A stretch of DNA of 64,000 nucleotides from Candidatus Leptofilum proximum (GCA_016710325.1 JADJXK010000002.1:1302001-1366000), one strand, 5' to 3'; shown: positions 7,738 through 17,118, numbered from the stretch's first letter. Program-made: numbers and translations. The notes: generated from the sequence alone by a model not told the origin.

Positions 7738-8730
7738 TCATGTTCCTTTTGCTAATCGTTCGGCCTGCTCTGTTTCGAAGTTCCACCGAAAACGGCCGCC
7801 CAGTGGATCAACGGCCGTTAACCCATTCAGGTCGATCTGCAACAGCTGATGGGGCAGCAGCGCCACCTCAACCCTGTCCGGCGCAGCCGCCCCATCTTCC
7901 AGCTGCACCCCTTCCACATAATTAATCAGGTCGATTCGGCGCAGCACCGCATACACCTCGGAAGCATAGACACTGCGCCCAAACGGCCAGCCGGTGCCAT
8001 TTGCCCCGCCCTGCCGCGGGTCAAAGTACGCCTGCAGCTGCTGCCAGGCGGCAGCCAGCACTGCGCCAGGTGGGGCGTCGGCCCGCAGGTGCAGGTCAGC
8101 CTCGATAGAGACGGACTTATAGCTGGGCAGCAGTAGATGATGCTGTACGCTCAACAGGCAGCGAGCGTCTAAATAAGCCCACAGCTGCTCCAGCAGTTGA
8201 CGATTTTGCTCGTTGTCGTTTTTACTGTTTGGCATAACAACCAGGCTGATATGACCGGGAGCAACCTCCAGGATCTCCTCAGCTGTCACAAGGCGCTCCG
8301 GTAAACAGTGGATTCGGTCAATTGTGGGGATGACCCCTTTGTCGGGCTGCGCCAGCGTTTGGGCGGCTGCAGTTTGGGGCCACTTTTGCTGAATGAGGTA
8401 GACAAAATCGTCTGCGGTCACAGCTCGATAGCGGTCCCGCAGGGCCAAAATGGATTGGCGAACGGCCGTATTGATATTCTCCCCTGCCTCTCGCTGCCAT
8501 GATGGGCCATTCAGCAGCTCCAAAAATACCTCCGTTTGTATGTTTGTTCCTTCATTTAGTCGATACAACACCATTTCTGACAGCCAGGCAAACAGTTCAA
8601 TAAGCATAATGCCGGGATCACTGGCATTGTGGTTGGTCCATTCCGGCTGCAGATGGGGCAGCAGCGCTTGCGCTTCAGCCACTAAATCCGTATAGGTGTG
8701 ATCGTCGAGATTTCGTAAAGGAATGGGCAT
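7738..8730 (-). CDS. second baseplate J-like protein (Afp12-like)
   Basis: A 330-aa baseplate wedge protein. The N-terminus has the family start (MPIPLRNLDDHTYTDLVAEA) and the DPGIMLIELFAWLSEMVLYR signature shared with TIGR02243-type baseplate proteins. The middle has the J-like VTADDFVYLIQQKWP block, and the C-terminus carries GTGWPFGRSVYASEVYAVLR, also found at the end of the larger paralogue next door. Together with the 1173-aa protein it gives the Afp11/Afp12-like pair expected in eCIS baseplates. Gaps to neighbours are under 10 bp. Confidence 0.88.
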   Translation of the reverse strand: MPIPLRNLDDHTYTDLVAEAQALLPHLQPEWTNHNASDPGIMLIELFAWLSEMVLYRLNEGTNIQTEVFLELLNGPSWQREAGENINTAVRQSILALRDRYRAVTADDFVYLIQQKWPQTAAAQTLAQPDKGVIPTIDRIHCLPERLVTAEEILEVAPGHISLVVMPNSKNDNEQNRQLLEQLWAYLDARCLLSVQHHLLLPSYKSVSIEADLHLRADAPPGAVLAAAWQQLQAYFDPRQGGANGTGWPFGRSVYASEVYAVLRRIDLINYVEGVQLEDGAAAPDRVEVALLPHQLLQIDLNGLTAVDPLGGRFRWNFETEQAERLAKGT

Positions 8731-8738
8731 ACAGGTTC

Positions 8739-11700
8739 CTATGGCTGCGGCGCTGGGTTGAGTACCGTCACCTTGTGCGCGCCGGAATAAATGAGATATT
8801 GGTCCACCAACCCCAGCGTCTCCATTTTTTGGGGCAATTCTTCAATCTCCAACCGGCGCACATGATCCACGCCAGGGACACTCTCTAACAAGGCGTACAG
8901 GTCAGAGGGATATGGTTGGCGGCCAAATGCCCAACCAATGCCCCGGGGACCGCCGGTTAAGGGATGCAGGTAGCTGGTCAAGATGCTGCGGACTGCCTCT
9001 CCGACTAAATCGGCCGTTTCAATTGAGGTAGGCACGATGGTAGTGGCGATCTGCACCTCTACCCATTGGGGGCCAGACACCCATAGTTTAGCGGTGGCTG
9101 AGGCGCGCGCCTGCACATACTGCTGCACGCGGGCAATGAGAGCAGGCGTGGGAACGGGGCGAGGGGCACTGCTGTGGGGAACGATGATTAACCCCATTTC
9201 TCCAGCCAAAGCCCGCTGGTGGATGGGCAGTTCGCCCGGTTCTTGGTCCAGGTCCAGCCATAAATTCATCGGCCGAAATTGGGGCGGAATTGCCTTGGTC
9301 CGTGCCACTTCTGAAGAGGCGGCAAAAGCCAAATCCTCGACATCCTCAATAGTGACGGCACGGTCACGGTGACGCAGCTGTCGCGGCGCATAGCGCTTTA
9401 CCTGCTCAATCGATTCCTGCTCGGCGCCGCCGACGGCAGCTTCATAGTTGATCACCTCAGCCAGGTAGGGAATGCTTGTTTTGAGCTGCACAATGGTTTG
9501 AGCTTCCCGATTGCCGCGCTGGCCGCCCCCGGTGCGATAATGAGCGGCGCGAATGTTATTTTGGCCTTCGGGGGGGAGACGGCCGTTCTGACCATCTCCA
9601 AAGCGTAGCTCTCCCGTTTGGCGATCCAGAGTGTAATGGGGGTTGGTTGGATCTGAAGCATAAAAATCAGGGACTTCTTGCCAGGTAACCCATTGTTCCT
9701 GATCGTTGGCAAATTCTGTGGCAGGAGAAACGGCCGTTAATGGCCCCCCTATCTCCTTTGTTGGGTTCGATTCACGTACCTGGACTGTTTGACCGGGTAA
9801 CACGGGCTGCTGGGCAAATCGCACTATCTGCCCTGGATTGCCGCTGCCCGATCCCAGGATTTCGTTATGTACCTGCTGTACCTGCTCGGCCCAGGTGGTA
9901 TTGCCGAGTAAATAACGCAGCTGCGGCGGGACAGCAAACGTTCCTTTTTCCCAACGAATGCGCAGCCAGTAACCAGTTTGCCCAAACAAGGTGCTGCGGC
10001 TAAAGACGGCCGGACCTGTAAAGCGAATAAGCCCCCGCTCCGTAAAGCCGTTGGTCTCATCAATCACCGCCAGCCGAGACCAGCTTGCCGCCCCGTCAAC
10101 ATATTCCCATACAAGAAGGGAAGACATTTGGTTGGTTACTTCTTTAAATCTGTCAGGGGCAACGTCAGATGGCTTTGGCGGCGCCACGGCGGCATAAAAA
10201 GTAACCGAACGGTTGGCAAAGGGGCGATCAAAGCATAAATAGAGCGTTGGCTCTTCATCCTGCGTTGGCCTAAATGGCTTGAACCCTGATTGGCTGTTGT
10301 TGGCTAAGGTGTGATCGGAAAAAATAAAATCATTTTCAGCAAGGCAATGGCTGACCTCCAAGGTGCTGCGGCGCTGTAAAATGATGTTTAAAGATTTAAT
10401 GAGGGGAGGCGCATAATTGGCAGGAATCAGGCGATAGGCTGTTATTTGATTCTCTTGAATGGTGATGGTGTATGGTTCATAGGTGGATTCATGCCCATAG
10501 TGGCCATTGCTAATACGGACTCGCAGCCAAACGTTGTTATTTCCGTTCACGCTGCTGGATTCAATATCAACTGGCAGCCTGAATCGGAGCTCGCCAGTTT
10601 TGGTGAAAGCGTAGCTGCTATCCTGAAACCCAAAATCCACACCCCCAACGGTTGGGTTCGTATTGCTGCTGACCCCAAGCGCTTGCCAGGTACGGCCGTT
10701 CCAAAACTCCCATAGAAGCTGTACCGTTTTTTCTTGCTTGTTAACTGCGTCTGAACCGCCAGCTATACCAGGCGTTAATAAATCTATTTCTAACGAAATG
10801 AGATCCTCGAACTGCACTTTGCCCGCTGCCAGCGCTTCGCCGATAGCAAAATAAAACGTGTCATTGAAGCGCGGCTGTGCGCCAAAGGGTAAATAATCTT
10901 TAGAAAGATCGAGCTGAACCAGATTGAGATAACCCAAGGCTAGGGGCAGCTGCAGCTCTTGCGGCGGCAGCTGCAGCGCTACGTGTTGAATTTGGGGCAG
11001 GTCCCATGCTAACGCAATAGTTATGGCCTCAATTTCCGGAGCCACCGTAAAGCTGCCGCTGGCCGTGCAACGTAGCCAGCGACCGCTGTGGTTGCGGTGC
11101 AGCCCGACGTTCCAGCTGCTATCGGCAGGGACAGCGATCTGGATGAGGCCACTTTGTGTAAATCCATTGGTGCCATCGTTCACCTTGAGGCTTCGCCAAC
11201 TGGACGTTTTCCCGTCAGGCGCAGTGGACATGTATTCCCAGGTTAAGCTGTTACCACCAGCCCCCTTCTTTACGGAGACGTCTAGCTGGGCGATGGCACC
11301 CGGACGGGCAAAGGCCAGTGAGCTGTTCAAATAAAATATTTTGCTGTCTCCGTCATCACCAAAGGGGGAATAGGGAAAGCTGGCGGGAACGGGGTTGCGT
11401 GCCCCCGACGCGAACGCTTCAAGAGGTAAATTTGTCTTGTTAGCGGGTAGGGAGAGGGCGGGACGGAAGCGGAGCCAGCTGCTTTTTTGGCCATTGACGA
11501 TGCTGGCGAGGAGGGGAGGTAGCGACTGAAGCTGGATAGTCCATTCGTTGTTGATTGGGGCAGCACCTTGTATACGGTCGGGATCAAGTGACTGCCAAAT
11601 CTCTCCGGCACGATATTGCCACTCCAGGGGAAGATCGTACAGTTTGTTGAGTTCTTCGATCTCGCCCTGGAACAAGATGATGAGATCGCCAGGGGTAGAG

Positions 11701-12260
11701 AAGTGAGCCAACTCTGGACAGCCTATATAGAGCCAATGGGGCATGGGCTGACTGGCAGAGAAGAGGAAAAACGAGTCGTCATCTGGGGTGGTGGCAACAA
11801 CAGTGTTATTGTCATAGGTATCGTTATCCAGGGAGGGGTGACGGGAAAAAACGGCCGTTAGCTGCGCCTGTGTTACAAGCAGCTCCTGTACCGTCTCAAA
11901 AATAACTTCCTCTTCTTCGCCTTCCACTGGTGGCGCAGATACCTGAGTGCCACGCGGCACAAGCACATCCACGGAGCTGTTGGCCGCTAAAGTAAAGGTT
12001 AGCGGTACACGGGCCGGAATTGGGGGAGAGAGCTTCGCCCCAATGAGATTTAGAAAAGCGAGAAAATAATTTTCTGGCAGAAAATTAATCCGTTCAATAA
12101 TGATCTCGCTGTAGCGGGCAAAAATTTCAATCAGCGCTTCGCCAGCATCAGCTGGTCCATTTGGATTGGGCCGCCACTCCGTTAACGTTTGGGCCAACTT
12201 TTTTAGTTGGGCGGCAATGTCTTGTCTGCTACGTGGATCGATCTTGGGCGTTTGCATCAT
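8739..12260 (-). CDS. large baseplate assembly protein (TIGR02243/J-like, Afp11-like)
   Basis: A 1173-aa protein, much longer than a phage P2 gpJ. The N-terminal region has NPNGPADAGEALIEIFARYS. The C-terminal third carries the J-type block (YAPRQLRHRDRAVTIEDVED, residues about 950-1000) and the terminal GIGWAFGRQPYPSDLYALLE. Between them lies a beta-rich region of about 550 residues with four related segments (about 211-267, 338-399, 513-583, 714-771). Each has W-E/Q-Y/F..., a segment ending near FTxxG in three of them, and a closing WLRxR-like motif. The start ATG overlaps the gp25 stop (ATGA). It forms the baseplate wedge around the spike; the inserted repeats could be peripheral decorations. 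Confidence 0.88.
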   Translation of the reverse strand: MMQTPKIDPRSRQDIAAQLKKLAQTLTEWRPNPNGPADAGEALIEIFARYSEIIIERINFLPENYFLAFLNLIGAKLSPPIPARVPLTFTLAANSSVDVLVPRGTQVSAPPVEGEEEEVIFETVQELLVTQAQLTAVFSRHPSLDNDTYDNNTVVATTPDDDSFFLFSASQPMPHWLYIGCPELAHFSTPGDLIILFQGEIEELNKLYDLPLEWQYRAGEIWQSLDPDRIQGAAPINNEWTIQLQSLPPLLASIVNGQKSSWLRFRPALSLPANKTNLPLEAFASGARNPVPASFPYSPFGDDGDSKIFYLNSSLAFARPGAIAQLDVSVKKGAGGNSLTWEYMSTAPDGKTSSWRSLKVNDGTNGFTQSGLIQIAVPADSSWNVGLHRNHSGRWLRCTASGSFTVAPEIEAITIALAWDLPQIQHVALQLPPQELQLPLALGYLNLVQLDLSKDYLPFGAQPRFNDTFYFAIGEALAAGKVQFEDLISLEIDLLTPGIAGGSDAVNKQEKTVQLLWEFWNGRTWQALGVSSNTNPTVGGVDFGFQDSSYAFTKTGELRFRLPVDIESSSVNGNNNVWLRVRISNGHYGHESTYEPYTITIQENQITAYRLIPANYAPPLIKSLNIILQRRSTLEVSHCLAENDFIFSDHTLANNSQSGFKPFRPTQDEEPTLYLCFDRPFANRSVTFYAAVAPPKPSDVAPDRFKEVTNQMSSLLVWEYVDGAASWSRLAVIDETNGFTERGLIRFTGPAVFSRSTLFGQTGYWLRIRWEKGTFAVPPQLRYLLGNTTWAEQVQQVHNEILGSGSGNPGQIVRFAQQPVLPGQTVQVRESNPTKEIGGPLTAVSPATEFANDQEQWVTWQEVPDFYASDPTNPHYTLDRQTGELRFGDGQNGRLPPEGQNNIRAAHYRTGGGQRGNREAQTIVQLKTSIPYLAEVINYEAAVGGAEQESIEQVKRYAPRQLRHRDRAVTIEDVEDLAFAASSEVARTKAIPPQFRPMNLWLDLDQEPGELPIHQRALAGEMGLIIVPHSSAPRPVPTPALIARVQQYVQARASATAKLWVSGPQWVEVQIATTIVPTSIETADLVGEAVRSILTSYLHPLTGGPRGIGWAFGRQPYPSDLYALLESVPGVDHVRRLEIEELPQKMETLGLVDQYLIYSGAHKVTVLNPAPQP

Positions 12261-12652
12261 AACTCCAAATAAAATGGGTAGACGAGATTAAAACGGCTGT
12301 TGGTCGAACGAACCTGATAATTGATTTCAATATTTAATTGCGTGGGGATCGTCTGGTCAGGCAAGGCTGTCACGCCTAATATTTCGATACGGGGTTCCCA
12401 GATTGTTAATGCTTCTCGCACCTCTGCGGCAATCTGCCCTAGCATGTCCTGTTGATTGAGTCCAAATACAAAGTCATGGATAGCGCAGCCAAAATCAGGA
12501 CGCATGGGGCGCTCTCCCCTGGCCGTGCTCAAGATTATCCAGATTGATTGCTGAATATTTTGCTCATTGTGGGTGAGGCGAATCGAGTTCTGCCCTTGGG
12601 CAATATCGACAGGAAATCCCCAACCAGTTCCCAGAAAATTTGGTTGTGTCAT
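12257..12652 (-). CDS. gp25/GPW-like baseplate wedge protein (Afp9-like)
   Basis: A 131-aa protein of the T4 gp25 / P2 gpW family. It shows the N-terminal LGTGWGFPVDIAQGQNSIRL, the diagnostic SIWIILSTARGERPMRPDFG and the C-terminal INYQVRSTNSRFNLVYPFYL. gp25 is the central scaffold linking sheath to baseplate and nucleates sheath assembly; its EPR-type motif appears here as GERPMRPDFG. A 4-bp overlap with the downstream J-like gene and a 1-bp gap to PAAR place it inside the structural operon. Length is normal. Confidence 0.93.
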   Translation of the reverse strand: MTQPNFLGTGWGFPVDIAQGQNSIRLTHNEQNIQQSIWIILSTARGERPMRPDFGCAIHDFVFGLNQQDMLGQIAAEVREALTIWEPRIEILGVTALPDQTIPTQLNIEINYQVRSTNSRFNLVYPFYLEL

Positions 12653-12653
12653 G

Positions 12654-13055
12654 TCATCCTATGAACACTGTTCCGCTGGCAATAATTTTGCCCACGGGCA
12701 TATCGACCGGATCGTTGCAGGTCATCACCGCATCGCCCTGCCGGGCGGCGGGTTTGTTGTTAATCAAAACAGTCTGGCTGCCAATCATCACAGTCCCTTT
12801 GTTCGTTGGTGGCTTTTGGAAGCCGATGCCGGGAGCGGTGGGAATATGGGGGGGATTGTTCGTGGCTTCGCTGCCAACGACAGCGGCGGGTCGCCCCATA
12901 ATCATCACATCACTGCTAAGCCCGCTGTTGAGCAACCCCACGAAGGGATGGGACAGCGGTGTGGGAACCGGTGGCCCGGGTGGTGCAGGCACCAGAACAA
13001 TATGTGTGTCGGTGGCGATAACCTGATCGCCCTGTTTGGCTGCGGGTAATCCCAT
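12654..13055 (-). CDS. PAAR-type spike tip protein (Afp10-like)
   Basis: A 133-aa PAAR-fold protein with the expected glycine/proline-rich beta repeats: MGLPAAKQGDQVIATDTHIV at the N-terminus, then PLSHPFVGLLNSGLSSDVMI, and NKPAARQGDAVMTCND in the C-terminal half. The His/Cys residues could bind the structural metal at the cone tip. PAAR proteins sharpen the spike trimer and often carry effectors; no extra effector domain is fused here. It lies between the spike (gpV-like) and gp25 genes, the usual eCIS order. Confidence 0.9.
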   Translation of the reverse strand: MGLPAAKQGDQVIATDTHIVLVPAPPGPPVPTPLSHPFVGLLNSGLSSDVMIMGRPAAVVGSEATNNPPHIPTAPGIGFQKPPTNKGTVMIGSQTVLINNKPAARQGDAVMTCNDPVDMPVGKIIASGTVFIG

Positions 13056-13067
13056 GATTTTTTCTGG

Positions 13068-13730
13068 TCAGTTGATATTCACGGTCGCGCCTTTAATTTT
13101 GAGCTGCGCATTGGCCTTGAGGTCTAAGTTGGCCCGTGACTCTGCTTTAATGCTGGTATTGGCTTGAATTTCCACCTCGTTTCCCTGGAGCGTGATTTTT
13201 CCGCCGCTGGAATTTAGGGAAATGTCTCCTTTGGCCTTGATTTCTAGCTTGTCCCCAGCAGTAATGGTGATGCTGTTATCGGCCGTTTTAATCACGATCT
13301 TGTTTTTGCCACTCCGGTCGATAATTTCAATTTTTTCATCTCCGTTTGTGTCATCCAGGCGTACCAGATGACCGCTGCGTGACTGAATAAGTCGCACACT
13401 GTTATGCCCATCCTGATTATCAGCTGGTGGCCTATCCTTGCCGTTCCAGAGTGCGCCAAGGACGTACGGATGGTCGATATCGCCTTGCTCAAAGGCGACT
13501 AATACTTCATCATCAACCTCTGGCAGAAAAAAAGCGGCCCCATTCCTGCCAGCCATTGGCGCAGCAATGCGAGCCCAATTGCTTTCATCATCTTTTGACA
13601 GCCAGGGGAATTGTATTTTGACCCGTCCCAGACGATCCGGATCTTGGTTATTGGTGACCAGACCAGTTACAACGCCAAAAATACGCTGTGTCTCGCCATC
13701 ATTTTCTAGCAGCTGATCCCATAGGCTCAT
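13068..13730 (-). CDS. baseplate spike protein gpV/VgrG C-half-like (Afp8 part)
   Basis: A 220-aa spike protein. The N-terminal OB-fold is seen in GVVTGLVTNNQDPDRLGRVK and ARIAAPMAGRNGAAFFLPEV, with the hallmark DHPYVLGALWNG. The C-terminal 90 residues alternate hydrophobic and polar residues (KLEIKAKGDISLNSSGGKIT and similar), the triple-stranded beta-helix needle. With the gpD-like gene just upstream it forms a split VgrG: hub plus needle encoded separately, as in some eCIS and P2-like phages. It overlaps the gpD-like gene by 4 bp and precedes the PAAR tip. Confidence 0.93.
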   Translation of the reverse strand: MSLWDQLLENDGETQRIFGVVTGLVTNNQDPDRLGRVKIQFPWLSKDDESNWARIAAPMAGRNGAAFFLPEVDDEVLVAFEQGDIDHPYVLGALWNGKDRPPADNQDGHNSVRLIQSRSGHLVRLDDTNGDEKIEIIDRSGKNKIVIKTADNSITITAGDKLEIKAKGDISLNSSGGKITLQGNEVEIQANTSIKAESRANLDLKANAQLKIKGATVNIN

Positions 13731-14791
13731 ATGCTTGCATTTCCTTCGACTTGAAAACTGGTCCGATATCCCTCGCTGCCGTTGAGTGTGTGGGTGGTCG
13801 CTGTTACCTTATAGATACCGCTAAACCGTTTTCCAGCGCCTTTGATGTTGATAAGGAGACCGGCGTGCAGCCAGGAACGGCCGTAACAACTGCCACTTCC
13901 GGTAATAAAATTGAGCGCACTCTCTTGCAAATGCCCTAGGGCGATTTGATCCGCCTCTGCTTTGGAGACAAACGGCAGGTTCAGCGTGAGGGTTTGACTG
14001 TGCCCAAAGGCCCGTCGCATTTGCTGCGGGCCAGAACGGGTTGTTGCGCCCAGCTTTTGTTCATCCCCGATGGCTGCCTGAGCCGTAATCGCCTTCTTTT
14101 CCTTGACGTCCCAGCTTTGGACAATCACCTTGTCAACCTGACCTTGCACCGTCAGGCTGGGCGAAAAATCAATAATTTCTTTCTCTAATGAGAGAGAGCG
14201 TGTGGCTGTTTGCGAGGGCAGGGCTGGTTCGAAGAAAAGCTCTTTATGGCGCACATACACCTCAAACCCGATTTTCGCAGCTTGCTTCTGTAAAAATTCC
14301 ATGTCGGTCTGCTGACGCTGCATCACATAATCATGCCGATTTTTTGAATCTTTTACTCGGGGAACCAGGCCAGCGTCAACGGCAATCTGCCGGGCAATGT
14401 CGCTTATTTTTACCAGCTTATACGCTTTGGTTTTGCGCTCCTGACGCAGCCGATGGCTGAGGTCGTAGCCACGAATCTCTACGATAGGCAAGCTGCCTGC
14501 CTGGAACGAAGGTGCAATGGTGGTGATTTCCCCGGTAATGACTTTATCGAGCGCGTTGAGGTAGCCCAACCAAATTTCGACCTGCACCCCCAGGCCAAAA
14601 AAAGGGCTGTCTGACCAGCTGTAGGCCAGGCGCGTTTCATTCCAATTGTGCAGGCTGAGCGAAAACATAGCGGCATTTTGCCTATCTTCCTGAATCGAAA
14701 CGCTGCGCACATCGGTTAGGATTGATAAAGGCAGATCGCGGCCATTGATGCGTATTCTCAGGTCGGCGACACTATCGTTGGCGGTTATCAT
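13727..14791 (-). CDS. gpD/late-control-like spike hub protein (VgrG N-half)
   Basis: A 354-aa hub protein similar to phage gpD and the N-terminal half of VgrG. It has LRIRINGRDLPLSILTDVRS, the KVITGEITTIAPSFQAGSLP block, AGLVPRVKDSKNRHDYVMQR, QTDMEFLQKQAAKIGFEVYV and the closing HTLNGSEGYRTSFQVEG. It forms the trimeric tail hub to which the needle attaches. The start at 14791 was chosen because its ATG overlaps the upstream LysM gene stop (ATGA); the open frame extends 30 codons further but inside that gene. Confidence 0.92.
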   Translation of the reverse strand: MITANDSVADLRIRINGRDLPLSILTDVRSVSIQEDRQNAAMFSLSLHNWNETRLAYSWSDSPFFGLGVQVEIWLGYLNALDKVITGEITTIAPSFQAGSLPIVEIRGYDLSHRLRQERKTKAYKLVKISDIARQIAVDAGLVPRVKDSKNRHDYVMQRQQTDMEFLQKQAAKIGFEVYVRHKELFFEPALPSQTATRSLSLEKEIIDFSPSLTVQGQVDKVIVQSWDVKEKKAITAQAAIGDEQKLGATTRSGPQQMRRAFGHSQTLTLNLPFVSKAEADQIALGHLQESALNFITGSGSCYGRSWLHAGLLINIKGAGKRFSGIYKVTATTHTLNGSEGYRTSFQVEGNASI

Positions 14792-15564
14792 GAGATTGGT
14801 AATGAAGGGATGAACAGTTCCGTGCCAGGAGCCAGCCGCCGGGGGTTGACAATATGATTGGCCCGGGCAATATGCCGCCACAAGCCAGGGTCGTTGTACT
14901 CCTCAGCGGCAATGGATTGCAATGATTCACCCCGTTTAACGACGCGGGATTTGGCGACATCAGCTGAATGCAGCTCACGATTACGCGCCAATGTTTCCGG
15001 TTTGTAGGCGGTAAAGGTGCAGGCAAGGGTGGCGCGAACGGCCGTTCCGTCCGGCAAAAACATTGTCAGGGTTTCTTCGACTGAGGTTAAGACCCCGACA
15101 AACAGCTGTGTGCGTCCCCAGTACAATTTACAAATCGGGGGGCGATGAAGTTCACTGTTTGCTCTGCCCAGGGCGACAATTTCGTTAGTGTGCTTCAGCC
15201 GCACATCCGCCGCTTCTGAGGCAGCAAAAGGAAGGGTGGGCAAAAGGGTACTTAGATTTTGGCGGGTTAACTGGTCATCGTGTCGCTCATACGTATCGAA
15301 GAAAAGTTTAAGGTTAAACGTCTGGGGACCACTGCCCCGGAAATCATGCGAACGGCCGGAAACAGCTGGATTCGCTGCGGCCGTTTTCCGTTCTTGCCAG
15401 TCAAAGCTTTGTGAATAGCTGAGTTCGGTGGGGTTAAACAAGGCATCAATTTGCAGCCACCCGGCAGGCGGTGACTCGTACATGATGCGCAGCTTGGCCA
15501 ACTGCCCGCTGCCGGTGCCAACACCGGCAAGCTCCATTAACCGCCGACTCTTGTCGATAGCCAT
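14788..15564 (-). CDS. tube-baseplate adaptor with LysM domain (Afp7-like)
   Basis: A 258-aa protein. The N-terminal 190 residues match the CIS tube-associated protein pattern: LRIMYESPPAGWLQIDALFN, then PTELSYSQSFDWQ, FNLKLFFDTYER and VGVLTSVEETLTMFLPDGT. The C-terminus is a LysM module: VVKRGESLQSIAAEEYNDPG and RANHIVNPRRLAPGTEL. In AFP/PVC the equivalent protein joins the inner tube to the hub; the LysM module may bind glycans during assembly. The start codon shares one base with the upstream stop (TAATG), indicating translational coupling. Confidence 0.9.
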   Translation of the reverse strand: MAIDKSRRLMELAGVGTGSGQLAKLRIMYESPPAGWLQIDALFNPTELSYSQSFDWQERKTAAANPAVSGRSHDFRGSGPQTFNLKLFFDTYERHDDQLTRQNLSTLLPTLPFAASEAADVRLKHTNEIVALGRANSELHRPPICKLYWGRTQLFVGVLTSVEETLTMFLPDGTAVRATLACTFTAYKPETLARNRELHSADVAKSRVVKRGESLQSIAAEEYNDPGLWRHIARANHIVNPRRLAPGTELFIPSLPIS

Positions 15565-16544
15565 TATGCTTTACCTCGACGCTCACGCTGAATTAACAGA
15601 CGCTGCAGCAGCTGTTTTTCAACTTTGTTCGTCAGGGTGTCAATATTAACATTGGGTTCGGGCATCCCTTGAGAGCCAACCTGTTTTTTCATCCAGCCGG
15701 GAGGCTGGCTGACCTGCTGCGGCGAGTTGGTTGGTAAAACGGCCGTTTGCGCCGGCGGCGGGGCAGTCACCAGGGGCAAAGGCGTCGTGCTCGCTAAATT
15801 TACAAGCGCCGATTCCGCTCTGGCTGGCTGGCTGGCTGATGGGGACTGCATCGGTCTGTTTGGCAAAGCTGTATCAGCCGTCGGGGCAGGCAGCGGCTGA
15901 ACAGACACCAGCGGCAAAGGGTGTGCACTGGCCATACTCTGGGGAGTGAGGGTTGTATTGTTGTCCTGTCGGCTGGCTGATTGCAGCTGCACGAGCGAGG
16001 CTGACGCAGCGCGGAGTGGCCGTGGTGTCACGTGAATTCGGGCTGGCGGGGGAACGGCCGTATCTCCAACTACATGTTTGGGCGTTTCTATATAAATCAA
16101 TGACCGATCCCTATTGTCTACTGCTGCCGCAAATGCGGAGATTGGCTTTTCCTGCGGAACTATCGCGCTGGTTGACGGTAATAAGGGGGAACCCATATCC
16201 TTTGACCGGCTTGGCGTGACAACCGTTTGCTCACTTAAAGGCACTTGTTGGCTGTTGATAACCGTTTGCTGAATGGTGCTGCCAGACTGCTGGCTCATGA
16301 CCACAGGCGCAACAGGTGCGGCATAAACAATGGGTACCATAACAGTTGGCTCCTCATCCAACGCCTGCCAGCGACGGTTGAGTCTGGCCGTCAGATCATG
16401 CTCAATACCGCCGCGCGTGTGGCGAGTAATGAGCCGCAAGGCACCCCGTTGATCCCAAACGCCTGGCTGGTGTTGTCGCTGCTCCAGTCGCTGCAAAAAC
16501 TGCGCATCAATGCCGGTTTCCCACTCTGCTTGATCCTTCATCAT
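15564..16544 (-). CDS. Pro/Ala/Gln/Ser-rich eCIS protein of unknown function
   Basis: A 326-aa protein with a short ordered-looking N-terminus (ETGIDAQFLQRLEQRQHQPG, then RHTRGGIEHDLTARLNRRWQ, about residues 8-60). About 220 residues of low-complexity sequence rich in Pro, Gln, Ser, Val and Ala follow, and a basic C-terminal helix (EKQLLQRLLIQRERRGKA). No family is recognised. It lies between the second tube gene and the LysM adaptor, where contractile phages usually keep the tape-measure gene, and no other tape-measure candidate is present. Its short length and lack of long helices argue against a classical tape measure. Confidence 0.7.
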   Translation of the reverse strand: MMKDQAEWETGIDAQFLQRLEQRQHQPGVWDQRGALRLITRHTRGGIEHDLTARLNRRWQALDEEPTVMVPIVYAAPVAPVVMSQQSGSTIQQTVINSQQVPLSEQTVVTPSRSKDMGSPLLPSTSAIVPQEKPISAFAAAVDNRDRSLIYIETPKHVVGDTAVPPPARIHVTPRPLRAASASLVQLQSASRQDNNTTLTPQSMASAHPLPLVSVQPLPAPTADTALPNRPMQSPSASQPARAESALVNLASTTPLPLVTAPPPAQTAVLPTNSPQQVSQPPGWMKKQVGSQGMPEPNVNIDTLTNKVEKQLLQRLLIQRERRGKA

Positions 16545-16548
16545 CCCA

Positions 16549-17118
16549 TTACCTTGGCAAATCGAATCCGGTTAATCCAGCCATTTGGGCCACCCCACGC
16601 ACCAGCGCTGCCGCCTGACCCAGCAGCGGTCTGCTGATTCCTTCGTGAACCAATTCTATGGATTCAAAGGCTACCGTTTCACTGCTGGCATCAAAATCAG
16701 GGCCACTCCATTTGACCGGCAGGGCATTGCGAAAATTCCACCACATCACCGGGATTTGCTGCCGATCCAGCAGCATGATGGTGCCATTTTTTCGCTGGAT
16801 GCTGCCCTGGGTGGTGTTGTAATACCAGTTCCAAAGCGAGCTAATGTCGGTTAGCCCATGCTTCAGAACCAGATTGCTGTAGTTTGTCTGACGCGGAAAA
16901 TGATGGATATAATTGTTAACGCCTCCTTCCTGATACGTGTCTGTTTTAATATCACTTTCCAGCCCATTGACCTTGGTAAAGCCACCGACCAATAATCCTT
17001 CAACCTCGACGGCAAAGTTAAACGCCATGTGCGGATCGAGGGTGCGGGCGCCATTGGCCCAATTTCCGATAGCGCCTGGGACGAAGCTCAACCCTAACGG
17101 TATGCCAGATGATCTCAT
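16549..17118 (-). CDS. eCIS tube protein (gp19 family, Afp5-like)
   Basis: A 189-aa T4 gp19/Hcp-like tube protein: DPHMAFNFAVEVEGLLVGGF, then KVNGLESDIKTDTYQEGG, LVLKHGLTDISSLWNWYYNT and SSETVAFESIELVHEG at the C-terminus. It is a paralogue of the tube protein at 17677 and carries about 30 extra N-terminal and 25 extra C-terminal residues, as expected for the tube ring that contacts the baseplate adaptor. The start ATG overlaps the DUF6760 stop by 4 bp. Confidence 0.92.
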   Translation of the reverse strand: MRSSGIPLGLSFVPGAIGNWANGARTLDPHMAFNFAVEVEGLLVGGFTKVNGLESDIKTDTYQEGGVNNYIHHFPRQTNYSNLVLKHGLTDISSLWNWYYNTTQGSIQRKNGTIMLLDRQQIPVMWWNFRNALPVKWSGPDFDASSETVAFESIELVHEGISRPLLGQAAALVRGVAQMAGLTGFDLPR

